From NCBI GenBank assembly GCA_964414595.1, contig CAYPXJ010000017.1, positions 1 to 31,286 of the forward strand: a stretch of 31,286 nt of DNA, written 5' to 3'. The DNA comes from CAYPXJ01 sp964414595 (GTDB lineage: Bacteria > Pseudomonadota > Alphaproteobacteria > Rickettsiales > CAIJLX01). This document shows, piece by piece, positions 1 through 6,152 of the stretch. Position 1 is the first letter of the stretch; each line of letters opens with the position of its first letter. The notes beneath the pieces are model-generated. The model had not been told where the DNA came from, ran no database searches, and saw only the letters and a program-made list of their open reading frames with translations. The translations under genes and the position numbers were made by a program.

Positions 1-1587
1 GCCGAAAATAATCGGCGGTTTCACGCAGCGCGAACCGTAACTTTGCACCCAGCCATTTTGCGTGAAGGCGAAACCTTGCAGCTGTTCGCCGAAAGATTCC
101 ACCATGTCGTTGCGCTCGTATTCGCCGTGCACGGGCACGTCGATGCCGATGTCATCCTGGAATTTGATCGCTTCTTTGGTTTTTTGTTCCATGAACGCGT
201 CGTATTGCGCTTCGGTGATTTTGCCTGCTTTCAGTTCGGCGCGTTTGGCGCGAATTTCCGGCGTTTGCGGCAGCGAACCGATCGTCGTGGTTGGCAGCAG
301 CGGCAGTTTCAAATGCGCTTCCTGCTTCGCGATACGCGTGTTGAAATCGCTTCTACGCTTGAGCAGATTCGGCGTGACGGCTGCAGCGCGGCTCTTCACT
401 TCTTTATTATGAATGCGCGGCGAGGTTTCGCGCGCTTTGATCGCGGTTGCGTTGGCATCGAGCGCGGCTTTCACACTTGCTTCGCCTTCGTTGATCGCCG
501 CGGTAAGCGTTGCCACTTCCGCCAGTTTTTGTTTGGAGAATGCGAGCCAGTTTTTCAGTTCCGCATCGAGTTTTTTCTCTTCATCGAGATCGACCGGCGT
601 ATGCAGAAGCGAGCAGGAAGGGGCGATGAGAATATTTTCTTTGCCCAGTTTTTCCGCTGCTTTTTTGGCTTTTGCGAGCGCTTTGCTCAGATTCGCTTTC
701 CAGATATTGCGGCCGTCGATGAGGCCGAGCGAAAGTTTTTTCTCTTTCGGGAAGGCAGCGAGCGCCTGTTCGAACGAGGCTTCGCCGCGCACGAAATCGA
801 GATGAATGCCTTCAACCGGCAGGCTGAATGCGAGCGCCTGGTTATCGCGCAGCTCACCGAAATAGGTGGTGAGGAAAATCGGCAGACCGGCTTTTGCGAG
901 TTCCGCATAGGCTTTCGTATAGGCGTTTTGCGCCTCTTTATCGAGGTTGAGCACGAGCGCCGGCTCATCGATTTGAATCGATTTTGCGCCTTCTTTTTTC
1001 AGGCGCGCAATGATTTCGCCGTACACCGGCAGCAATTTATCGAGCAGCGAAAGCTTATTGAAATTGCCTTTCGCCTTGCCGACGAGCAGCAGCGTCACCG
1101 GGCCGACAAGCACCGGGCGTGTTTCAATGCCGAGCGCTTTTGCTTCGGCAAATTCCGCGAAGATTTTCTCGCTCTTGATGGAGAAATTCGTTGCCGCATC
1201 CCATTCCGGCACGATGTAATGGTAATTGGTATCGAACCATTTGGTCATTTCCATCGCGGTGATATCTTTGCCGCCGCTTTGTGTGCCGCGCGCCATCGCG
1301 AAATAGGTAGCGTGATCGATTTTCTCAGCCGTGAAACCGTAACGCGCCGGAATCGCACCGACCAAGCAAATCGTATCGAGAATGTGATCGTAATAGGAAA
1401 AATCGTTGGACGGGATGAGGTTGATACCCGCGCTTTTCTGCAGTTCCCAATGGGTTTTACGCAGATCTTTTGCGGTTTGCTCGAGCGCGGAAGCTTGCAC
1501 TTCGCCTTTCCAGAATTGCTCGATAACTTTTTTCAGTTCGCGGTGAAGACCGACGCGTGGAAAACCAAGATTTGCAGATTGTGCCAT
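1..1587 (-). CDS. metE: Cobalamin-independent methionine synthase, 5' part (runs off window)
   Basis: The enzyme transfers the methyl group of 5-methyltetrahydropteroyl-polyglutamate to homocysteine, the last step of methionine synthesis, in the cytoplasm and without B12. The first 529 codons are in the window. The ATG at 1587 follows an AAAGGGG ribosome site. The N-terminus begins MAQSANLGFPRVG and carries family segments such as the LIPSNDFSYYDH stretch, an IQIDEP segment near residue 205 and, at the window edge, the GWVQSYGSRCVKPP segment. MetE is usually about 755 residues, so the last third, with the zinc ligands (one His and two Cys), lies outside and cannot be checked. The reading frame is open throughout. 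It is divergent from secB across 148 bp. No cobalamin or SAM riboswitch is apparent in that gap, but a Fur-like palindrome lies 26-40 nt upstream of the start. Confidence 0.97.
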   Translation of the reverse strand, partial: MAQSANLGFPRVGLHRELKKVIEQFWKGEVQASALEQTAKDLRKTHWELQKSAGINLIPSNDFSYYDHILDTICLVGAIPARYGFTAEKIDHATYFAMARGTQSGGKDITAMEMTKWFDTNYHYIVPEWDAATNFSIKSEKIFAEFAEAKALGIETRPVLVGPVTLLLVGKAKGNFNKLSLLDKLLPVYGEIIARLKKEGAKSIQIDEPALVLNLDKEAQNAYTKAYAELAKAGLPIFLTTYFGELRDNQALAFSLPVEGIHLDFVRGEASFEQALAAFPKEKKLSLGLIDGRNIWKANLSKALAKAKKAAEKLGKENILIAPSCSLLHTPVDLDEEKKLDAELKNWLAFSKQKLAEVATLTAAINEGEASVKAALDANATAIKARETSPRIHNKEVKSRAAAVTPNLLKRRSDFNTRIAKQEAHLKLPLLPTTTIGSLPQTPEIRAKRAELKAGKITEAQYDAFMEQKTKEAIKFQDDIGIDVPVHGEYERNDMVESFGEQLQGFAFTQNGWVQSYGSRCVKPPIIFG

Positions 1588-1612
1588 GAGGGAACCCCTT
1601 TACCTTTCAAAA

Positions 1613-1627
1613 TGATAGTGACTCTCA
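1613..1627. promoter_or_regulatory. Fur-family-like palindrome between metE and secB
   Basis: The sequence TGATAGTGACTCTCA is a 7-1-7 imperfect inverted repeat: 12 of 15 positions agree with its own reverse complement. It matches the textbook Fur core TGATAATnATTATCA at 12 positions when the free centre is counted. It lies 26-40 nt upstream of the metE start, where a repressor would act, and also within the secB upstream region. Which family member (Fur, Zur, Irr) would bind is unknown. MetE is a zinc enzyme, so a metal link is plausible but inferred. Confidence 0.35.
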
Positions 1628-1735
1628 AAATAAGAGGGTTCGGTTTTTATCGCAAAAATGTCGCAAGCACAAGTAAAACCTGCAGTTTTTCGGCTTTTTG
1701 TTGCCGCGCACCTCTCATTATGATAGAAGCGGCGC

Positions 1736-2218
1736 ATGGCCAATGAAAAACCAATTTCCGCCGAAGCGGAGCGCATGCATATTGTGGCGAACGCGCAGTA
1801 TGTCAAAGATATCTCCTTCGAAAGCCCTAAAGTTCCCGCTATTTTCCTGAAAGCCGATATTAAGCCAAAAATCGATTTGGCGGTAGACATTCGCGCGCAA
1901 AAAGTGGCGAAAGATAAGGAAATTTATGAGGTTTCCCTGCATCTGAACGCGAAAGCGAATATGGACGGTGAGGCGCTTTTCCTCGTGGAACTCACCTATT
2001 CCGGCCTGTTTACGATTGCGCACCTGGCCCAAGAACATCTGGAGCCCGCGCTGTTTATTTATTGCCCCAGCCTGCTATTCCCGTTTGCCCGCCGCATCGT
2101 GGCCGACATCACGCGCGACGGCGGCTTTCCGCCGCTTCTCATCGAGCCCGTCGATTTTGCCGGTTTATATCAGAAGCGGAAGATTGAAAGTGTTGAGAAG
2201 AAAAAAGCGGCGAATTAG
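1736..2218 (+). CDS. secB: Protein-export chaperone SecB
   Basis: SecB is a cytoplasmic homotetrameric chaperone that keeps preproteins unfolded and passes them to SecA. The 160-residue product fits the family length. It shows the conserved QYVKDISFESPKVP segment near residue 21, a central strand region ending in VELTYSGLF, and the LLFPFARRIVADITRDGG segment near residue 115, followed by a PLLIEPVDFAGLY tail. The C-terminus is Lys/Ala rich. The ATG at 1736 agrees with the usual SecB N-terminus (acidic, about 20 residues before the first strand). It diverges from metE and is followed within 5 nt by palindromic element R1. Its partner secA is in the same window at 16763-19465, but they are not in one operon. 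Confidence 0.96.
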   Translation: MANEKPISAEAERMHIVANAQYVKDISFESPKVPAIFLKADIKPKIDLAVDIRAQKVAKDKEIYEVSLHLNAKANMDGEALFLVELTYSGLFTIAHLAQEHLEPALFIYCPSLLFPFARRIVADITRDGGFPPLLIEPVDFAGLYQKRKIESVEKKKAAN

Positions 2219-2222
2219 CGTC

Positions 2223-2344
2223 TAATTGCGCTAGAACTTGCATCTACGCGCATATTTCTGCGCTTCCGGTGCTCATGTACTTTTTTGTACACTGCGCTCC
2301 GGTTCTCGAAACATACGCGTATCTGCGGCGTTCTAGCGCAATTA
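2223..2344. repeat. Palindromic intergenic element, copy R1
   Basis: The element is about 120 bp and symmetric around GTAC-N6-GTAC (2277-2290). The inner arms carry CTTCCGGTGCTC on the left and GCGCTCCGGTTCTC on the right. The outer arms are a perfect 15-bp inverted repeat, TAATTGCGCTAGAAC at 2223-2237 and its complement at 2330-2344. It starts 5 nt after the secB stop. The same core recurs five more times in the window. A transcript would fold into one long stem, so termination or transcript-end protection is possible. There is no long T run. Confidence 0.85.
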
Positions 2345-2420
2345 AAATAACACCTTCTGCGCGCGAAAATTCTTGAACTTGCCGCTGAGAGACGATTTTT
2401 GAGATACGCCGGAATGGGTG

Positions 2421-2466
2421 AATGAAATAAACCCTACCCAGCTTCCTTATGGAAACTGAGTAGGGT
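2421..2466 (-). terminator. Rho-independent terminator for the small ORF at 2501-2668
   Basis: ACCCTACCCAGCTTCC and GGAAACTGAGTAGGGT form a 16-bp stem with two mismatches around a TTAT loop (2431-2466). Read on the minus strand the stem is followed by TTTATTTCATT. It lies about 35 nt after the stop of the minus-strand ORF at 2501, which supports that ORF being transcribed. Confidence 0.7.
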
Positions 2467-2500
2467 GAGAGGTTTGCCCCTACTTATTTGTTACGCGCTT

Positions 2501-2668
2501 TCACGCGTTTTTGGAGAGCTTATCGACCCATCGGTATGCGCCGATAGCGCCGCCAGCAGCAAGCAATGCTGGACCGACTCCCCACGTGCCAAAAGTAAAC
2601 AAGACTACGCCTGTTAACTTGCACGCACATGCAAATTTAAGCAGGCCCGTGTCATTACTTTGCGACAC
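2501..2668 (-). CDS. Small hydrophobic protein, 55 aa, function unknown
   Basis: Not recognised. The chosen start is GTG at 2668 because an AAAGGAG ribosome site lies 6 nt before it. The product begins VSQSNDTGLLKFACACKL, then has one glycine-rich hydrophobic stretch of about 25 residues (positions 18-45), and ends in a basic RWVDKLSKNA tail. That is the shape of a small inner-membrane protein, a holin-like or bacteriocin-like peptide, or a toxin of a small toxin-antitoxin pair; nothing decides between these. The frame is open upstream to an ATG at 2776 that would add a CCLHCGTRN zinc-ribbon-like segment and a second hydrophobic stretch, so a 91-residue form is possible. A terminator follows at 2421-2466 and a perfect CtrA box lies upstream at 2912-2926. 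Confidence 0.5.
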   Translation of the reverse strand: MSQSNDTGLLKFACACKLTGVVLFTFGTWGVGPALLAAGGAIGAYRWVDKLSKNA

Positions 2669-3029
2669 AAAGAGCTCCTTTCTGCGAAAAAAGCCCAGAC
2701 ACACTATCCCCAAGAAAAACACTTGGACATTCGTATGCCGATTTCTTGTTCCGCAATGAAGACAACACATCTTCACGCGTTGTGAACAAGACCGAGAATG
2801 CCTCCTTTCTGAGAGGGCCTACCCGGCCATTTTTCCTGAAATGCTCCAGAGTCACCTCTGGGTACATGGCATTTCAAAACTTGCGCGAGGCAAGAGGAAA
2901 TCGCCCTTATTTTAACGATTTTTTAACAAAAAGGCAAGGCAGGCGGCTTAAGCCAAAGGCGATTTAGGCTTAATAAAAAAAGCTTTATTCTGAAGTTAAA
3001 AATTTTCCTTATTTTCTTAGGAATCGAAA
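2669..3029. other. Intergenic region with structured leader but no confident gene
   Basis: I find no gene I would defend here. On the minus strand, downstream of the CtrA box at 2912-2926, there is a two-part inverted repeat at 2837-2876: TGAAATGC pairs with GCATTTCA and, inside, CCAGAG pairs with CTCTGG around a TCAC loop. A weak 70-codon frame (2867 to 2655) starts within this hairpin and overlaps the start of the 55-aa ORF by 14 nt. It has no good ribosome site and no recognisable sequence. An AAAGGAGG site near 2805 has no convincing start after it. The region may be a long structured leader or a small RNA. A palindrome GGCTTAAGCC is at 2945-2954. Confidence 0.4.
2912..2926. promoter_or_regulatory. 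CtrA box upstream of the small-peptide locus
   Basis: TTAA at 2912-2915 and TTAA at 2923-2926 are separated by exactly 7 nt, the full consensus for the alphaproteobacterial response regulator CtrA. Unlike the other three boxes in the window, there is no TAnnnT hexamer 11 nt downstream on either strand, so it may repress, or may be a chance match. The nearest downstream gene is the minus-strand small ORF at 2668. Confidence 0.4.
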
Positions 3030-3058
3030 TTGACTTTCGGTTTCTCTCTCACTATAGA
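3030..3058 (+). promoter_or_regulatory. Sigma-70-type promoter of tRNA-Ala
   Basis: TTGACT at 3030-3035 and TATAGA at 3053-3058 are separated by 17 nt, ideal spacing for the housekeeping sigma factor. The tRNA begins 19 nt after the -10 box. Confidence 0.75.
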
Positions 3059-3076
3059 ACTACGTCCAGAATTCGT

Positions 3077-3152
3077 GGGGCCTTAGCTCAGCTGGGAGAG
3101 CGCCTGGTTTGCATCCAGGAGGTCATCGGTTCGATCCCGATAGGCTCCACCA
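3077..3152 (+). tRNA. tRNA-Ala (anticodon TGC)
   Basis: The 76-nt gene folds as a canonical cloverleaf. The acceptor arm is GGGGCCT pairing with AGGCTCC (one G-T pair), the D arm contains TAGCTCAGCTGGGAGAGC, and the anticodon stem CTGG/CCAG encloses a loop with TGC. The T arm contains GGTTCGATCC, the discriminator is A and CCA is encoded. It stands alone rather than inside a 16S-23S spacer. trcR follows 78 nt later without an obvious terminator between, so read-through transcription is possible. Confidence 0.98.
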
Positions 3153-3230
3153 ACCTCAATTTACGCACTTTATTCCTTGGCATTACGCCAAAAATGCCCT
3201 ATGAGAGGCGCACAAAATAAGGAGATTATT

Positions 3231-3806
3231 ATGTCTGATGTACCTTTGATGCCAAAGGCAACCGCTGTCTGGCTGGTGGAAAATACCACCCTTTCGTTCG
3301 AGCAAATTGCCGATTTTTGCGGCATGCACCCGCTTGAAGTGCAAGGTGTTGCGGACGGCGACGTGGCTGGCGGCGTAATTGGCATCGACCCGGTGGCAAG
3401 CGGTCAGCTGACGCGCGAAAATCTGGAAGAAGCGCAAAAAGATCGCGATGTGAAGCTTGTGCTGCTCAAAGGCATTGCGACGCTGCAATCCAAACGTACC
3501 AAAGGCGCGCGTTATACGCCGGTGGCGCAACGTCAGGATAAGCCTGACGCGATTGCGTGGATCTTAAAAAATCACCCGGAATTCAGCGATGCGCAGATTG
3601 CAAAACTCGTTGGCACCACGAAATCGACGATTAAAAGCGTGAAAGAAAAATCGCACTGGAATGCGCAGAATATCCGCCCGCGCGACCCGGTTTTGCTGGG
3701 GCTTTGCAGCCAGACGGATTTGCAAACGATGATTGCGCGCGCCGCCGGCAAAGCGGGCGCTCGTCCGCAAGTGGAAGCGGACGAAAACGAAGCGCACGCT
3801 TCTTAG
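3231..3806 (+). CDS. trcR: Cell cycle transcriptional regulator TrcR (DUF1013)
   Basis: This is a DUF1013 protein, a family confined mainly to alphaproteobacteria and named TrcR for a role in cell-cycle gene expression. The start ATG at 3231 follows AAGGAG with 7-nt spacing; an in-frame ATG at 3201 lacks such a site. The 191-residue product opens with the family signature MPKATAVWLVENTTLSFEQI and the ADFCGMHPLEVQGVADG segment (residues about 5-45). A helix-turn-helix-like segment follows at about residues 110-140, containing FSDAQIAKLVGTTKSTIKSV. The tail is Ala/Glu rich. It sits alone between tRNA-Ala and a strong terminator. Its presence supports a CtrA-type cell-cycle network, consistent with the CtrA boxes nearby. 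The detailed mechanism of TrcR is not visible here. Confidence 0.93.
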   Translation: MSDVPLMPKATAVWLVENTTLSFEQIADFCGMHPLEVQGVADGDVAGGVIGIDPVASGQLTRENLEEAQKDRDVKLVLLKGIATLQSKRTKGARYTPVAQRQDKPDAIAWILKNHPEFSDAQIAKLVGTTKSTIKSVKEKSHWNAQNIRPRDPVLLGLCSQTDLQTMIARAAGKAGARPQVEADENEAHAS

Positions 3807-3870
3807 GCACTGCTGCCATATTCTACCAGGGCTTGCTGCAACCTGGTTCCGCGTTTTTATAATTAAAGAA

Positions 3871-3905
3871 CTCGCCCTCCGGGGGGGCAGAGGGCGAGCT
3901 TTTCG
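3871..3905. terminator. Bidirectional Rho-independent terminator between trcR and hsp20
   Basis: CTCGCCCTC (3871-3879) and GAGGGCGAG (3890-3898) form a perfect 9-bp GC-rich stem. It is followed by CTTTTC on the plus strand and by TTCTTTAATT on the minus strand, so it can end both convergent genes. Confidence 0.85.
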
Positions 3906-3910
3906 AAAAA

Positions 3911-4381
3911 CTACTTCTCTTTTTTCTCGATGGCTTTTTTTGCGCCATTTACCAGGGTGTTAATGGCAATGAGGCGCGGCTTGGCCTCCTCCGGCACTTC
4001 GCGCGCCAGATTGATTTTGAGAAGACCATCTGACAAATCCGCATCCAGCACTTTAATATGATCGGCCAGATTGAATTTGCGCTCAAAATTGCGCGTGGCG
4101 ATGCCTTTATAGAGATATTCCGGCTGTTCGGCTTCTTCCGTTTTTTCGGATTTGCCAACCACCGTTAGCGTGCCGTTATGCAGCATGATCTGAATGTCTT
4201 TTTGTGAAAAACCGGCCACCGCCATGGTGATGCGGTATTTTTCATCGCCGAGTTTTTCGATGTTATACGGCGGATAGGCATTGGTTTGTTCCTCCGTATT
4301 CATCATGCTATCGAGCAGGTTGTTGAGATGCTCGAAGCCAACCGAGTGGCGGTAAAGCGGGGTAAGAGATAGTCTTGTCAT
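3911..4381 (-). CDS. Small heat-shock protein, Hsp20/IbpA type
   Basis: This is an ATP-independent holdase chaperone that coats aggregation-prone proteins in the cytoplasm. The 156-residue product has an IbpA-like N-terminus (LTPLYRHSVGFEHLNNLLDSM), an alpha-crystallin domain from about residue 34 to 140 (NIEKLGDEKYRITMAVAGF, then YLYKGIATRNFERKFNL), and a short Lys-rich tail. The start ATG at 4381 has an AGGAGG site 5 nt upstream; an open frame extends further upstream into the hairpin repeat but is not coding-like. The ribosome site is sequestered in a ROSE-like thermometer (4382-4410), so heat-controlled translation is expected. The leader also contains palindromic element R2. It converges on trcR with a shared terminator. 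Confidence 0.95.
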   Translation of the reverse strand: MTRLSLTPLYRHSVGFEHLNNLLDSMMNTEEQTNAYPPYNIEKLGDEKYRITMAVAGFSQKDIQIMLHNGTLTVVGKSEKTEEAEQPEYLYKGIATRNFERKFNLADHIKVLDADLSDGLLKINLAREVPEEAKPRLIAINTLVNGAKKAIEKKEK

Positions 4382-4410
4382 AATATCCTCCTGAAAAGTT
4401 GAGCAATATT
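4382..4410 (-). promoter_or_regulatory. ROSE-like RNA thermometer in the hsp20 leader
   Basis: In the hsp20 leader, AATATTGCTC (4410 to 4401) can pair with GAGGATATT (4390 to 4382), which contains the ribosome site just before the ATG. The pairing gives nine base pairs, one of them G-U, with a single unpaired or G-G-opposed G inside the conserved TTGCT motif, and a 10-nt loop. A TTGCT motif opposite the Shine-Dalgarno, with that G creating a weak point, is the defining feature of ROSE thermometers that control Hsp20 genes in alphaproteobacteria and enterobacteria. Confidence 0.75.
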
Positions 4411-4413
4411 GGT

Positions 4414-4536
4414 AAAAACCACTTTTTGCGGGTGATTGCGGCGTCGCGTCCGTCCTCAAATCCTCATGTACTTTTTTGTACATTCCGGTTTTGCGGGCGG
4501 GGCGCTCCTGCACTCCCTCCGCTAAAAGCGGTTTAG
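4414..4536. repeat. Palindromic intergenic element, copy R2
   Basis: The core GTAC-TTTTTT-GTAC is at 4468-4481. The outer arms AAACCACTTTTTGCGG (4416-4431) and CCGCTAAAAGCGGTTT (4519-4534) pair with two mismatches. The inner arms are more degenerate than in R1, R5 or R6. This copy is the only one in a divergent gap: it lies upstream of hsp20 and would be inside its leader if the promoter at 4565-4592 is real. Confidence 0.75.
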
Positions 4537-4564
4537 AAAGCCCAATCTGGCGCCTTCTAGTACT

Positions 4565-4592
4565 TATTTAAGAAGGGTTTTTCCCGTTTCAA
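4565..4592 (-). promoter_or_regulatory. Candidate promoter of hsp20
   Basis: On the minus strand TTGAAA (4592-4587) and TAAATA (4570-4565) are 16 nt apart. TTGAAA fits both sigma-70 and the RpoH -35 element; the -10 is not diagnostic. Use of this promoter gives a leader of about 180 nt containing R2 and the thermometer. Confidence 0.35.
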
Positions 4593-4611
4593 CCCCCCAT
4601 CTAACCCCCTG

Positions 4612-4643
4612 TTAATCATTAATTAACCAATTTGCGTTAGGGT
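4612..4643 (+). promoter_or_regulatory. CtrA-type promoter of gene 4682-5665
   Basis: TTAATCATTAATTAA (4612-4626) is a perfect TTAA-N7-TTAA CtrA box. Eleven nt later is TAGGGT (4638-4643), a TAnnnT -10 box. The box covers the -35 position, as in CtrA-activated promoters. The 11 nt between share CCAnTTTnCGT with the virB3 promoter. The predicted start is near 4650, about 30 nt before the ATG. Confidence 0.65.
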
Positions 4644-4681
4644 GAAGGAGATCGACCATTTTTCAACTAGGGGGATTTTCT

Positions 4682-5665
4682 ATGGGTCACGATATTACCA
4701 ACGCAAAGATTACCGACGCGCAAAGCTTAAACCGTACGCAGCTGAGAGAAGTGCAGGGCACGTTTTCGGCGGCGGTTATCGATACGATTAAACAGCTGGC
4801 GATTGCCCGGGCGCTCACGGAAATTGAAGCACTCGAAGCTTCTTTCCGCGCAAAAGGCGAAACGGTTGCGTTTGATGGTGAGGCGAAAACCTATGGCTTG
4901 CTGCCGAACGAAAAACTCAGCGGTAAAGATAAATGGCGCGGCGCGGCGTATCTCGAAGCGCTGAAAGAAGAAACCGCAGCGGCGCATAATCTTGGCCTCG
5001 AACTCAAAGGCAAAGGTTTTAACCAGGAAAAAATCAATGCGGCCGTTACCGCAGAAATCAAAGGAAAACTGGGCCAAATGGAACAGCATATGCGCGCAGC
5101 GGCGATGGAAAATGAGATGTATCGCCTCGTTTCGCATGCGAATCTCAGCCCTAAACAAGCAGAGCGTTTGCTGCAAGCGACGGAAGAAGTTGCGGGCATC
5201 AAAACGAAGCTCGGCCAGCATGCCGACGTTATTGCGATGGACAAAGCCTTGCAAACGGTTGCGATTCTCACCGCGAAAGAAAAAGTGACCGACAAAGACG
5301 GGGCACAAATTTCCAACCTCAATAAAACGATGGTGGAACTGGCGAAAAAACCCGCAGTACAAGAAGTGCGTGCGGCACGTGAGGCAGCGCCTAAAGAATT
5401 ATTCAAAGCTGTTTCCTTGCTCAAAGAAGATTGCACGACGCTCGTGCTGCCGAGTGGCCGTATCCGCGATACGCAACGCGACCTGACGGTCGCCGCGCCG
5501 ATTCCGGAACAGGCAACGACGGTGGCCAAAAAGCCGGTACCGGCTGCGGTGCCTGGTGCGACTGCTGTGCCGAGCACGGCTCCAGCCGCTGCTACGACTG
5601 CACCCCTAAAGGGTGTGCGGGATGCGGCTGCAGGCAAAGGCAAGGGTGCTGGCATAAGCGCCTAA
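4682..5665 (+). CDS. Uncharacterised helical protein with a low-complexity tail
   Basis: Not recognised. The ATG at 4682 follows a GGGGG stretch 8 nt upstream. The 327-residue product has no signal peptide or membrane segment. Residues about 1-240 look mainly alpha-helical, rich in Ala, Glu, Lys and Gln, with a possible coiled coil around residues 30-55 and 120-200. Residues about 265-327 are a Pro/Ala/Thr/Val-rich linker ending in a basic, Gly-rich tail (KGVRDAAAGKGKGAGISA). It lies immediately upstream of the virB3 operon and has its own CtrA-type promoter of the same architecture. A cytosolic helical body with a flexible, positively charged C-terminus is compatible with a type IV secretion substrate, but this is inference. 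A structural or regulatory protein is equally possible. Confidence 0.85.
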   Translation: MGHDITNAKITDAQSLNRTQLREVQGTFSAAVIDTIKQLAIARALTEIEALEASFRAKGETVAFDGEAKTYGLLPNEKLSGKDKWRGAAYLEALKEETAAAHNLGLELKGKGFNQEKINAAVTAEIKGKLGQMEQHMRAAAMENEMYRLVSHANLSPKQAERLLQATEEVAGIKTKLGQHADVIAMDKALQTVAILTAKEKVTDKDGAQISNLNKTMVELAKKPAVQEVRAAREAAPKELFKAVSLLKEDCTTLVLPSGRIRDTQRDLTVAAPIPEQATTVAKKPVPAAVPGATAVPSTAPAAATTAPLKGVRDAAAGKGKGAGISA

Positions 5666-5759
5666 GCACGGCTACCATTCCTACGCGATCTGCTTTTTTC
5701 CCAACCCAAGATATGGTAGGATAACCCCTATCTCTGGGAAGGGGGATTTCGTTCGAGCG

Positions 5760-5791
5760 TTAACGCTTTGTTAACCATTTTTCGTTATTCT
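5760..5791 (+). promoter_or_regulatory. CtrA-type promoter of the virB3 operon
   Basis: TTAACGCTTTGTTAA (5760-5774) is a perfect TTAA-N7-TTAA CtrA box, followed after 11 nt by TATTCT (5786-5791), a TAnnnT -10 box. The layout is the same as at 4612-4643 and 20790-20821. The predicted transcript starts near 5798, about 50 nt before virB3. Confidence 0.65.
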
Positions 5792-5850
5792 ACAGATAGT
5801 AGGCATTTTACGAAAAATCGGTGTAACTGGAAAAAGCTCGGTAAATCAAT

Positions 5851-6150
5851 ATGGCAAACGGCAGATTACAATCCGACCCGCTGTTTTTAGGCCTCACCCG
5901 CCCGACGCTGGTGTTCGGCGTGACCTATATGTGGTTCGTCGTCAACATTATGCTCAATATCATCGCCTTCATTAACACGGAGGATATGCAGTTTCTGCTG
6001 GTGGCGTTCCCCGTAATTCACGCGATTGGGTTTTTCATCAGCTCGAAGGAGCCGCGCTTCCTCGATATCGAATTTATCAAATCGGCGAAATGCTCGAAGT
6101 GCAAAAATCTCGCCTATCACGGTTTCACCCATTCCTATGATCTGTTTTAG
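5851..6150 (+). CDS. virB3: Type IV secretion inner-membrane protein VirB3
   Basis: VirB3 is a small inner-membrane component of the type IV secretion channel that associates with the VirB4 ATPase. The 99-residue product has the family opening (SDPLFLGLTRPTLVFGV), two adjacent hydrophobic segments at about residues 20-40 and 46-65, and a cytosolic tail (EPRFLDIEFIKSAK) containing a CSKC pair. The ATG at 5851 has no strong ribosome site; the position matches the family N-terminus. virB4 starts 2 nt after its stop, so the two are translationally coupled. It is the first gene of a five-gene operon. Confidence 0.9.
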   Translation: MANGRLQSDPLFLGLTRPTLVFGVTYMWFVVNIMLNIIAFINTEDMQFLLVAFPVIHAIGFFISSKEPRFLDIEFIKSAKCSKCKNLAYHGFTHSYDLF

Positions 6151-6152
6151 CT

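Noticed and set aside
1588..1735. Possible cobalamin or SAM riboswitch before metE
   Set aside because: The gap is only 148 nt and shared with secB; no B12-box-like or SAM-type conserved core could be seen.
43..1746. Long plus-strand open frame of 567 codons
   Set aside because: It is antisense to metE. The minus-strand frame has continuous MetE family motifs; the plus-strand translation is Phe/Arg rich and resembles nothing.
2655..2867. 70-codon minus-strand frame upstream of the small peptide
   Set aside because: It has no ribosome site, its start lies inside an inverted repeat and the product is unrecognisable. Kept only as part of a possible structured leader.
4382..4513. 44-codon N-terminal extension of Hsp20
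   Set aside because: The extension lies in the hairpin element and the thermometer. The ATG at 4381 has an ideal ribosome site and the correct family N-terminus.
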